Source: CADEFQ01 sp050185195 (GTDB lineage: Bacteria > Pseudomonadota > Gammaproteobacteria > Steroidobacterales > Steroidobacteraceae). Taken from it: a stretch of DNA of 64,000 bases. The notes beneath the pieces were generated by a model that searched no databases, was not told the DNA's origin, and saw only the letters and a list, made by a program, of their open reading frames with translations. Location of the stretch: the NCBI GenBank assembly GCA_050185195.1, contig JBFWZQ010000002.1:62001-126000 (forward strand). The letters run 5' to 3'. Numbering within the stretch: the first letter of the stretch is position 1; each line of letters starts with the position of its first letter. Position numbers and translations under genes: made by a program. Shown piece after piece: positions 9,367 to 16,874 of this stretch.

Positions 9367-10355
9367 CGGGCGAGCAGTTGCTCGACGGTGAGGCCCACCT
9401 CGTTCCTGCCGCCGAATGCGGAGCCCGCCTTGCCGGCGCGGAAGTTGGCGAGCGCGAGCGCGTAGGCGCCCTGCGCGAGCGGCACGTATTTCACCTCTTC
9501 GACGAGCGGGGCGCCTTTCGTGAGGTAGAACTCGACGAACTCCTTCACCTCGGGGCGCTGCGCCGAGGCCAGGCTCACATAGATGAAGATCGGCCGCGAC
9601 AACGGTTCGTAGCTGCCGTCCAGCACGCCCTGCGGCGAAGGCCCGACGGCCCGCCCCTTCGAATTGACGATCTTCACCGCCCTCATCCGCGCCGCATTCG
9701 GCGCGTAGTACGCATAACCGAAATACGCCAGCGCGTTGACGTCGGACTCGACGCCCTGCACGAGCACGTTGTCGTCCTCGCTCGCGGTGAAATCGCCGCG
9801 GCTCGATTTCGCCTTGCCGACGGTCGCCTCGGTGAAATAGTCGAAGGTGCCCGAGTCGGCACCGGGCCCGTAGAGCTTGAGGGGGCTTGCCGGCCACTTC
9901 GGGTTGACGTCCTTCCAGGTCATGACCTTGCCCTGCGCGGCGGGCTCCCACATCTTCTTCAGGTCGGCCACCGTCAGCGTGTCGACCCAGGTGTTCTTCG
10001 GGTTGACCGCCACGGTGAGCGCGTCGTAGGCCACTGGCAGCTCGACGTACCGGATGCCGGCCTTCGCGCAGGCGTCCATTTCCGACCGGCTGATCGGGCG
10101 CGAGGCGTCCGCAATGTCGATCTCGCCGCGGCAGAACTTCTTGAGGCCGCCGCCGGTGCCGGAAATGCCGACGGTCACGCGCACCTTGCCGCGCTTTGCG
10201 ATCTGGAACTCCTCGGCGACCGCTTCGGAGATCGGGAACACCGTGCTCGACCCGTCGAGCCGGATCGTCTGCTGGGCCGCCGCATCCCGCGGTGCGAGGG
10301 CGAGGGCGAGGGTCGCAATGGCCGCGGCCATCGCGGCGATCGATGTCGATTTCAT
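9363..10355 (-). CDS. pstS: Periplasmic phosphate-binding protein PstS
   Basis: Periplasmic solute-binding protein, 330 aa. It begins with a Sec signal peptide (about residues 1-27, ending APRDAAAQQ) and then the phosphate-binding segment IRLDGSSTVFPISEAVAEEF. The GISGTGGGLKKFCRGEIDIA and PGADSGTFDYFTEA segments supply further anion-binding loops typical of PstS (thermotolerant group). It is the first gene of pstSCAB, with a PHO box 41 bases upstream of the start. Regulation by PhoB under phosphate starvation follows. Confidence 0.97.
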   Translation of the reverse strand: MKSTSIAAMAAAIATLALALAPRDAAAQQTIRLDGSSTVFPISEAVAEEFQIAKRGKVRVTVGISGTGGGLKKFCRGEIDIADASRPISRSEMDACAKAGIRYVELPVAYDALTVAVNPKNTWVDTLTVADLKKMWEPAAQGKVMTWKDVNPKWPASPLKLYGPGADSGTFDYFTEATVGKAKSSRGDFTASEDDNVLVQGVESDVNALAYFGYAYYAPNAARMRAVKIVNSKGRAVGPSPQGVLDGSYEPLSRPIFIYVSLASAQRPEVKEFVEFYLTKGAPLVEEVKYVPLAQGAYALALANFRAGKAGSAFGGRNEVGLTVEQLLAR

Positions 10356-10395
10356 GAATGGGTCCTTGTCATGTGTCCAATGCTAGGGGGGGTGC

Positions 10396-10413
10396 GTGAC
10401 AGCCGTGTGACAA
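10396..10413 (-). promoter_or_regulatory. PHO box upstream of pstS
   Basis: Reading leftward, the sequence is TTGTCAC-ACGG-CTGTCAC: two 7-base direct repeats separated by four bases, the arrangement of the PhoB binding site (consensus CTGTCAT-N4-CTGTCAT). It begins five bases beyond the porin stop and 41 bases before the pstS start. It could give pstSCAB its own phosphate-responsive promoter besides read-through from the porin gene. Confidence 0.85.
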
Positions 10414-10417
10414 GCCG

Positions 10418-11647
10418 TCAGAACCTGTAATTGAGGTCGAGCTGCAGGCGCTCGTAGTCGTGCCACGTTTCCGTGACGACCCCGGCAGCCGGCAGTACGC
10501 GCTCGTTCAGGAAATACGTGCCGTTCAGGGTCCAGTTCTTCGCCGGCACCCAGGCCGCCTTCAACACGGCACCCTTCGCGAAGGTAGTCCCGCCACCGAA
10601 GTCGGAATCCACGAACTGGCCGAACTGGGCGTTCTGCTCCATGCGCTGGTAGACGACACCCAGCTCCCAGGACTTCGGTTCGCCGGCCTTGCCGAGCGTC
10701 ACGCCGAAGGCGTAGCCGGTGTCGTTGTCGATCGCGTCCAGGTTGCGCAGGTAGTCGGCGAACAACGCGAGCGGCAGCGTGCCGAGCTTCAGGTCGACCT
10801 GTGCCAGCGCCTCGACCAGGTCGTAGTCGTCGCGCAGGCGGCGGCAGCCGTTCACCACGATCGTGCGGTTGCCCTGCGCACCCCCGAAGAAGGCCTTGTT
10901 CGCCGTGCACGCGGGCGCACCCGAGGCGAGCGTGACCTCGTCCTGCACCGAGCCGACGTCGAAGTAACCGATGGCGCCGGTGAGGCGCACGCCGTCGCGC
11001 AGGTCCGCCCTCGCCCCGAGCTGGCCGCCGAGGAGCCGCGAGTCGGCGCCGCTGCCCGACTCCGCCAGCCACGCGCCGAAGGCACTCGCGAAGAACGGGC
11101 CGCGGGCAAGCCTGGCCGCACCGCCCTCCCACGTGATGTCGCCGTCCCAGAAATGGCTGCCGACGCGTTGCCAGGCATAGGGAATCTTGCCGAGCTGCAC
11201 GTTCACGCCTTGCGCGGGCGCCCAGTCGGCGTACGCGAGGTCGAGGCCGACACCCTTGCGCGTGGCGCCCTCGCCGAGCGTCTGGTTCGTCGAGCGTGGA
11301 TCGCGGTCGTCGCCCGCCGTCGCGAGCTGCACGACGGCCTTCACCGTGTCGTTCACCTTCGCTTCGATGCCGACACGCACGCGCACGCGATGGCGCAGCC
11401 GGTCGGTGGCCTGCGAGGCATCGTCGATCTGCTCATGGCGATAGCGGAAGTCCGCCTTCAGCCTGGTCCGGCCCGCCAGCTCGCCCACCTTCGCGAGCGT
11501 GGCCTGCGACTCGGCGATTTCCTTGCGGTTCGCCCGCGCATTGTCCTTCAGGTAGGCGATCTCGGCCTCGAGGCGATCGATCCGCTCATCGGCGATGGCA
11601 GGTACTGCAAGCAGCGCCCCGACGGCGGCAGCAACGAGTGTTCTCAC
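10418..11647 (-). CDS. Outer-membrane porin, probable PHO-regulon member
   Basis: Predicted 409-aa outer-membrane beta-barrel porin. A signal peptide (MRTLVAAAVGALLAVPAIA) is followed by a short coiled-coil segment (DERIDRLEAEIAYLKDNA) as in trimeric porins. Alternating beta-strand repeats then run to a C-terminal aromatic residue (LQLDLNYRF), the BAM recognition signal. It resembles the putative-porin family (Porin_5 type) rather than OprP/OprO by length and helix. Position immediately upstream of pstS, with a PHO box in front, suggests a phosphate-starvation porin. The substrate is inferred from context only. Confidence 0.82.
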   Translation of the reverse strand: MRTLVAAAVGALLAVPAIADERIDRLEAEIAYLKDNARANRKEIAESQATLAKVGELAGRTRLKADFRYRHEQIDDASQATDRLRHRVRVRVGIEAKVNDTVKAVVQLATAGDDRDPRSTNQTLGEGATRKGVGLDLAYADWAPAQGVNVQLGKIPYAWQRVGSHFWDGDITWEGGAARLARGPFFASAFGAWLAESGSGADSRLLGGQLGARADLRDGVRLTGAIGYFDVGSVQDEVTLASGAPACTANKAFFGGAQGNRTIVVNGCRRLRDDYDLVEALAQVDLKLGTLPLALFADYLRNLDAIDNDTGYAFGVTLGKAGEPKSWELGVVYQRMEQNAQFGQFVDSDFGGGTTFAKGAVLKAAWVPAKNWTLNGTYFLNERVLPAAGVVTETWHDYERLQLDLNYRF

Positions 11648-11706
11648 TGGAATCTCCGTGTTGTTGACTGTCGACAGCCGTTATACGAAGCGCGGATGGC
11701 GGTTCC

Positions 11707-11735
11707 GTGACGACCGCGAGACAGTCAGGTGACAG
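11707..11735 (-). promoter_or_regulatory. Tandem PHO box upstream of the porin gene
   Basis: Leftward the sequence reads CTGTCAC-CTGA-CTGTCTC (11735 to 11718), a full 7-4-7 PHO box, followed after another four bases by a third weaker half-site TCGTCAC (11713 to 11707). A possible -10 (TATAAC, 11685-11680) lies 21 bases beyond the third half-site, so the last repeat takes the place of a -35 element, as at known PhoB-activated promoters. The rightward dapE promoter shares this 137-base divergent region. Confidence 0.85.
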
Positions 11736-11784
11736 CAGGACTTGCGGCGCGCGGGCGCGCCCCGTATAAGGCCGAGCCACTGCC

Positions 11785-12921
11785 ATGTCCGATACCCTCG
11801 CACTGACACTCGACCTGATGGCCCGCAATTCGGTGACACCGGCGGATAGCGGCTGCCAGCAGGTCATGATGGAGCGGCTCGCGGCCGCGGGATTCACCGT
11901 CGAGCCGCTGCGCTACGGCGTCGTCGACAACTTCTGGGCGAGGCGTGGCACCGAGGGCCCGGTGTTCTGCTTCGCCGGCCACACCGACGTCGTGCCGACC
12001 GGGCCGCTCGAGGAGTGGCACTCAGACCCGTTCCAGCCGGCCGTGCGCGACGGCGTGCTGTACGGCCGCGGCGCGGCCGACATGAAGAGCGGCCTCGCAG
12101 CGATGGTCACCGCCTGCGAAGCCTTCGTGCGCGAACGGCCGCGCCACCGCGGCTCGATCGCCTTCCTCATCACGAGCGACGAGGAAGGACCATCGGTCGA
12201 TGGCACGAAGCGGGTCGTCGAGACGCTGAAGGCGCGCGGCGAACGCATCGACTGGTGCGTCGTCGGCGAGCCCTCCAGCGAGTCCACGATCGGCGACACC
12301 ATCAAGATCGGCCGCCGCGGTTCGCTGTCGGGTCGCCTCACCGTGCACGGCGTGCAGGGACACATCGCGTATCCGCAGCTCGCCGAGAACCCGGTGCACA
12401 GCTTCGCGCCGGCGCTGGCCGAACTGACGAGCCGCGCGTGGGACGCAGGCAACGAGCATTTCCAGCCGACGTCGTTCCAGGTCTCGAACTTCAACGCCGG
12501 CACCGGGGCGCCGAACGTGATCCCCGGAGAACTGAAGGCCCGCTTCAACCTGCGCTATTCACCGGTGCAGACGATAGCCGGCCTGAAGGCCACGGTCGAA
12601 GGCATCCTGCGGAAACACGGCGTGCGCTACACGCTCGAGTGGTACGTTTCGGGCGAGCCCTTCTTCACGCCGCCCGCGGAACTGTCGCGCGCGGCCATCC
12701 AGGCGATCCGCGCCGAAACCGGCGCCGAGCCCCGGCTCACGACCGGCGGCGGCACGTCCGACGGCCGCTTCATCGCACCGATGGGCGCGCAGGTCGTGGA
12801 ACTCGGCGTCGTCAACGCGACGATCCACAAGGTCAACGAATGCGTGCGCGTCGCGGAGATCGACGCCCTGCACCGCATCTATCTCGGCATCCTGCGCTCG
12901 CTGTTGGCCGCCGCGCCGTAA
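11785..12921 (+). CDS. dapE: Succinyl-diaminopimelate desuccinylase
   Basis: Dinuclear zinc M20 hydrolase, 378 aa, that releases succinate from N-succinyl-LL-DAP in lysine and murein synthesis. Metal ligands and catalytic residues are visible: FAGHTDVVPTG (His, Asp), AADMKSGLAAM (bridging Asp), TSDEEGPS (catalytic Glu-Glu), VVGEPSSE, and the late His in NATIHKVNE. A -10-like TATAAG lies at 11765. The 3' end overlaps the convergent dsbB by 43 bases. It is separated from dapC/dapD by the phosphate genes. Confidence 0.97.
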   Translation: MSDTLALTLDLMARNSVTPADSGCQQVMMERLAAAGFTVEPLRYGVVDNFWARRGTEGPVFCFAGHTDVVPTGPLEEWHSDPFQPAVRDGVLYGRGAADMKSGLAAMVTACEAFVRERPRHRGSIAFLITSDEEGPSVDGTKRVVETLKARGERIDWCVVGEPSSESTIGDTIKIGRRGSLSGRLTVHGVQGHIAYPQLAENPVHSFAPALAELTSRAWDAGNEHFQPTSFQVSNFNAGTGAPNVIPGELKARFNLRYSPVQTIAGLKATVEGILRKHGVRYTLEWYVSGEPFFTPPAELSRAAIQAIRAETGAEPRLTTGGGTSDGRFIAPMGAQVVELGVVNATIHKVNECVRVAEIDALHRIYLGILRSLLAAAP

Positions 12922-13379
12922 ACGCCGAGGCAGCCCGTCGCAACGAGCACCCAGGCCGGCATGGACAGGCCGAGGAAGCGCCAGTCGACCTGGGCGCACT
13001 CCCCGCCCCCCGTCATCACCTTGCGCACGACTTCGAGGAGCGGGAAGACCTCGAGCATGAAGTCGAGCGAGGCGCCGCACGCCGGCACCGTGCCCGGCGG
13101 CAGGCTCTGCACGTAGACGTGCCGCGCGGCGACCGCGAGCGTCGCGCCCGCTGCCGCCACGATCAGCGTCGCGTAGACACGCCGGCCCGCGCGCCCCGGG
13201 TGGTGCAGGGCCGCCAGCGTGAAGACGACGCCGAGTGCAAGGATGCCGACACGCTGGAACATGCAGAGCGGACACGGCGCGAGACCCAGCACTTTCTCCG
13301 CATAGAGGGCAAACCCGAGCATGGCGAAGCAGGCCGCCGCGCCGAGCAGGTTCCCCGTGCGCCCCGGCCGCGGCATCAT
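12879..13379 (-). CDS. dsbB: Disulfide bond formation protein B
   Basis: Quinone reductase of the inner membrane that reoxidises DsbA, 166 aa, with four membrane helices. The first redox pair is in APCPLCMFQRVG, and the second periplasmic pair is VPACG and GECAQVDW. I start at the ATG at 13379, which overlaps the phoU stop as ATGA, so dsbB is probably translated by coupling from the pho transcript. The 3' end runs 43 bases into dapE on the other strand. No dsbA is in view. Confidence 0.95.
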   Translation of the reverse strand: MMPRPGRTGNLLGAAACFAMLGFALYAEKVLGLAPCPLCMFQRVGILALGVVFTLAALHHPGRAGRRVYATLIVAAAGATLAVAARHVYVQSLPPGTVPACGASLDFMLEVFPLLEVVRKVMTGGGECAQVDWRFLGLSMPAWVLVATGCLGVYGAAANSERRMPR

Positions 13380-14110
13380 GGCGCGCGCGCCCCGGCGCGC
13401 GCGTACAGGCGCGAGGCCACTTCCTCGAGGCGGGTGTGGCGGATGTCCTGGCCGTGCACCATGTAGATCACGTACTCGGCGATGTTCTTGGCGTGATCGC
13501 CGACGCGCTCGAGCGCCCGTGCGGCCCACGTGACATCGAGCATGCGGCGGATCTCGCGCGGGTCTTCCATCATGAACGTGACGCACTGGCGCTGGATCGA
13601 CTCGTATTCCCCGTCGACCTGCAGGTCGTGCTGCGGAACGCGCAGCGCTGCATCGCTGTCCATGCGCGCGAAGGCATCGAGCGCCTCGTGCACCATGACC
13701 TCGACGAGCCGCCCGAGGTGGCGGATCTCGCGGTAACGGTCGGCAGGGCGCTCGAGCGCCGCGAGGCGCAGCGCGATGTGCGCGATCTTGCGCGCCTCGT
13801 CGCCGATGCGCTCGAGGTCGGTGATCGCCTTGATGATCGCGACGACCAGCCGCAGGTCGCCGGCGGCCGGCGCGCGCGTTGCGAGGATGCGCAGGCAAGC
13901 CTCGTCGATCGCGACTTCCATGCGATTGACCTGCGCGTCGTCGCGCACGACCTCGGCCGCGAGCGCGCTGTCTTCGTCGGCCAGCGCCGCGAGCGCCTTC
14001 TTCAGTTGCGCCTCGACGAGCCCGCCCATCCCGAGCAGGTCCGCGCGCACCGCTTCCAGGTCGTCGTTGAAGCGGCTCGAAATGTGGTGCGAAAGATCAG
14101 TCGTTTCCAT
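13376..14110 (-). CDS. phoU: Phosphate-specific transport accessory protein PhoU
   Basis: Cytosolic negative regulator linking the Pst transporter to PhoR, 244 aa, all-helical with two PhoU repeats. The duplicated metal-binding signatures appear as AHIALRLAALE-type and DVTWAARALERVGDHAKNIAEY segments (the second with E-R-x-x-D-H-x-x-N). It overlaps the phoR stop by 14 bases upstream and dsbB downstream. Here phoU is grouped with phoBR, not with pstSCAB. Confidence 0.97.
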   Translation of the reverse strand: METTDLSHHISSRFNDDLEAVRADLLGMGGLVEAQLKKALAALADEDSALAAEVVRDDAQVNRMEVAIDEACLRILATRAPAAGDLRLVVAIIKAITDLERIGDEARKIAHIALRLAALERPADRYREIRHLGRLVEVMVHEALDAFARMDSDAALRVPQHDLQVDGEYESIQRQCVTFMMEDPREIRRMLDVTWAARALERVGDHAKNIAEYVIYMVHGQDIRHTRLEEVASRLYARAGARAP

Positions 14111-15419
14111 GGTTGCCGATCATATCCCAGGGGCGGCCCACGGCCGCGAGGACCCGCTCGCGCGGGAAGTGACAGGAGAAAGTGCTGCCGCGCCCTTCCG
14201 CGCTCTCGACTTCGAGCGTGGCCGCGTGCCGCTGCAGCACGTGCTTGACGATCGCGAGCCCGAGGCCGGAGCCGCCCGTGGCGCGTGAACGGCCCGGGTC
14301 GACCCGATAGAAGCGCTCGGTCAGCCGCGGGATCGCATTGGCGGGGATGCCCGGCCCGGTGTCCGCCACCGAGAAATGCGCGCCCTGCGCGTCGCTCCAC
14401 CAGCGCATGACGACGCGGCCCCCGGCGGGCGTGTATTTGGCGGCGTTGTCGACCAGGTTCGCGAACGCCGAGTGGAGTTCGAGTTCGTCACCCCGCAGCC
14501 GGTCGTGCGTTTCGACCACGAGTTCGACGCTCGCCGGGCGCTGCGGGCGCGCCAGGATGTCCTTGCGCAGCAATCCGAGCATCGCGACGACATCGACCGG
14601 CTCGCCCTCCACTGATCCGTCCTTCGCCTCGAGGCGCGACAGCACGAGCAGGTCGCCGATGATCGCGGCCATGCGCTCCGCCTGGCGGCGCATCTCGGCG
14701 AGTGGCGGGCCGAGCGACACCTCGAGATCGGGATCCGAGGCGAACGCCTCGAGGTAACCGGCGATCACCGTGAGCGGCGAGCGCAATTCGTGCGATGCGT
14801 TCGCGACGAAATCCTTGCGCATCGTTTCGAGGCGCGTCTGGCGCGTGACGTCGCGGATGAGCAGCATGCGCTGCCCCTCGCCATAAGGCAGCACGTGCAG
14901 CGACAGCCAGGCCTCCGGCGCATCGCCCACCTGCAACACGAGCGGCGCCATGCCGCCACCTGCCTCGAGATGGCGCGCGAATTCGGGCTGGCGAAGCAGG
15001 TTGTCGATGCGAAGGCCGATGTCCCGCCGGCCCTGCAAGTGCAGCAGCTGGCCTGCCATCCGGTTGAACCAGGCGATCTCGCCGCGCGCCGTCAGCGCCA
15101 CGACGCCATCCGGCAGGGCGGCCGTGGATTCGCGCAGTTCGCGCAGCACCGTGGCGAGGCGCTGCTTGTGATGGCGCTTGCGCCGATGCAGCCGCACCAC
15201 CTGCGTCACGACCTCGTCCCACAGGCCGTGCAGCACCGGCGGGTCCGCGAGGCTGCGATGGCGCAGCCAGTGGTCGAGCCGGTACAGGTTCGTGAGCTGC
15301 CAGGCCGCATGCACGGCAAGCGCGACGGCCAGCCCGAGCCACGGCCGCCCCGCCGCGAAGCCCACGACGATCCCGATGGATACCGTCGCGACCAGCCGCG
15401 CCGCCGCAAAACCCCACAT
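14097..15419 (-). CDS. phoR: Phosphate regulon sensor histidine kinase PhoR
   Basis: Membrane-associated sensor kinase, about 440 aa. Two N-terminal hydrophobic segments (within VATVSIGIVVGFAAGRPWLG and LAVALAVHAAWQLTNLYRLD) are followed by a PAS domain, the HisKA phospho-acceptor motif FVANASHELRSPLTVIAGYL and an ATPase domain with NLVDNAAKYTPAGG, DTGPGIP and GGSGLGLAIVKHVL. The start is uncertain: ATG at 15419 is used, but a TTG at 15440 overlapping the phoB stop would add seven residues. The 3' end overlaps phoU. Confidence 0.95.
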   Translation of the reverse strand: MWGFAAARLVATVSIGIVVGFAAGRPWLGLAVALAVHAAWQLTNLYRLDHWLRHRSLADPPVLHGLWDEVVTQVVRLHRRKRHHKQRLATVLRELRESTAALPDGVVALTARGEIAWFNRMAGQLLHLQGRRDIGLRIDNLLRQPEFARHLEAGGGMAPLVLQVGDAPEAWLSLHVLPYGEGQRMLLIRDVTRQTRLETMRKDFVANASHELRSPLTVIAGYLEAFASDPDLEVSLGPPLAEMRRQAERMAAIIGDLLVLSRLEAKDGSVEGEPVDVVAMLGLLRKDILARPQRPASVELVVETHDRLRGDELELHSAFANLVDNAAKYTPAGGRVVMRWWSDAQGAHFSVADTGPGIPANAIPRLTERFYRVDPGRSRATGGSGLGLAIVKHVLQRHAATLEVESAEGRGSTFSCHFPRERVLAAVGRPWDMIGNHGND

Positions 15420-15436
15420 CCGGAGCGCGCGCGGGA

Positions 15437-16141
15437 TCAATGCGCCAGCGCCGAAAACCGGTAACCCGCGCCACGCACGGTCTGGACCAGGTGGTCGCGG
15501 CCGTGTTCCTCGAGCGCCTTGCGCAGGCGCCGGATGTGCACGTCGATCGTGCGCTCCTCGACGTAGACGTTGCCGCCCCAGACCCGGTCGAGGAGCTGCT
15601 CGCGGGAATACACGCGCTCGGGATGGGTCATGAAGAATTCGAGCATGCGGTATTCGGTCGGCCCGAGCACCACGGTCTGTTCGCCGGCCATCACGCGATG
15701 GCTCGCGCGATCGAGTACGAGCCCCTCGAATTCGACGCGCTCCTCTCCGCCGCCCACCGCGGCGCGGCGCAGCACGGCGTTGATGCGCGCCACCAGCTCG
15801 CGCGGCGAGAACGGCTTGGTCATGTAGTCGTCCGCACCACCCTCGAGGCCGGCCACCTTGTCGGCCTCCTCGGCTCGCGCGGTCAGGAGGATGATCGGCA
15901 GTTCGCGCGTGTCCCTGTCGCGTTTCAGCAGCTTCGCCAGCTCGAGCCCGCTCATGTCGGGCAGCATCCAGTCGAGCAGCAGGAGGTCGGGCTGCCTGTC
16001 GGCGAGCTGTTCGCGCGCCCCACGGCAATCCGGCGCCTCGCGCACGACAAAACCCGCGCGGCGCAGGCCGTAGGCGATCATCTCGCGGATCGGGCGCTCG
16101 TCTTCGACGATCAGGATCTCTCGGCCGGGCATGCCGTGCAT
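15437..16141 (-). CDS. phoB: Phosphate regulon response regulator PhoB
   Basis: OmpR-family activator, 234 aa. The receiver domain has acidic residues in VEDERP, the phospho-acceptor Asp in LLLDWMLPDMSG, and Lys in MTKPFSPRELV. A winged-helix DNA-binding domain starts near residue 135 (VLGPTEYRMLEFFMTHPERV, DVHIRRLRKAL, GYRFS). It should bind the PHO boxes listed here. It lies 12 bases after tsaB, so it may be read from upstream, unless the weak PHO-box-like sequence at 16156-16173 serves as its own promoter. Confidence 0.97.
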   Translation of the reverse strand: MHGMPGREILIVEDERPIREMIAYGLRRAGFVVREAPDCRGAREQLADRQPDLLLLDWMLPDMSGLELAKLLKRDRDTRELPIILLTARAEEADKVAGLEGGADDYMTKPFSPRELVARINAVLRRAAVGGGEERVEFEGLVLDRASHRVMAGEQTVVLGPTEYRMLEFFMTHPERVYSREQLLDRVWGGNVYVEERTIDVHIRRLRKALEEHGRDHLVQTVRGAGYRFSALAH

Positions 16142-16153
16142 TACAGCGTGGTT

Positions 16154-16861
16154 TTATTTCAGGATGGTGACAGCGGGAATCGCCACGTCGTCGCGCAGGT
16201 AGACCGGTTGCAGGTTTTCGGGCGCCACGGCCTCGCCGCGCCGGAACGCCGCGGCGGCAAGCCGCGCGATCTCGCCCGCGCCCGGCAGGATGCTGTCGTC
16301 GATCGAGGCCAGCTCGCCGTGCAGCCGCCGCGCGAGCTGCGGAAAGGCCCTGAAGCCGCGCCCTGCCCCGATCACCCGCCGTGGCTGGGGCCCGGACGAG
16401 GGAGGCACGGCCACGCTATCCGGTGGCGCGACGCGTTCCGCCCCATCTGGCACGGCGAGGCCCGCGGCGCCGCGCGCGAACAGGCCCGTATAGACCTCCT
16501 TCATGCGCGCATCGTTGCAGGCGAGCACATGGGTGGCGAGAGCGTCGCGATCGAACACGGCTTGCGCGACGGCCGCGAGATCCGAGATGCCGACCGCCGG
16601 CAGGCCGGCACCGAGCGCGAGTCCCTGCGCCACGCCCACGGCGAGGCGCACGCCCGTGAAACCGCCGGGCCCGCGGCCGACCGCGATCGCATCGAGATCC
16701 GCCAGTTGCAGCGCGTGCGCGCCGAGCAGCGCATCGACCATCGGCAGGATGTGCTGGGCATGGCCGCGGGCCAGTTCACGCGCTTCGGCGTGCACGACGC
16801 CATCGACCCAGAGCGCCACGGAGCAGGCCTCCGTGGCCGTGTCGAGCGCGAGGATTTTCAT
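16154..16861 (-). CDS. tsaB: tRNA t6A37 threonylcarbamoyl complex subunit TsaB
   Basis: ASKHA-fold partner of TsaD needed for threonylcarbamoyl-adenosine at tRNA position 37, 235 aa. The N-terminus MKILALDTATEACSVAL and the segment AVGRGPGGFTGVRLAVGVAQG are diagnostic. I use the ATG at 16861, because an in-frame upstream extension would overlap the helicase gene and lacks family similarity. It sits between yoaA and phoB in a tightly spaced leftward run. Confidence 0.96.
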   Translation of the reverse strand: MKILALDTATEACSVALWVDGVVHAEARELARGHAQHILPMVDALLGAHALQLADLDAIAVGRGPGGFTGVRLAVGVAQGLALGAGLPAVGISDLAAVAQAVFDRDALATHVLACNDARMKEVYTGLFARGAAGLAVPDGAERVAPPDSVAVPPSSGPQPRRVIGAGRGFRAFPQLARRLHGELASIDDSILPGAGEIARLAAAAFRRGEAVAPENLQPVYLRDDVAIPAVTILK

Positions 16862-16874
16862 GCGGCGCCGTGCG

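Noticed and set aside
13380..13898. Upstream extension of dsbB through phoU
   Set aside because: It lies wholly inside phoU in another frame; DsbB begins normally at 13379.
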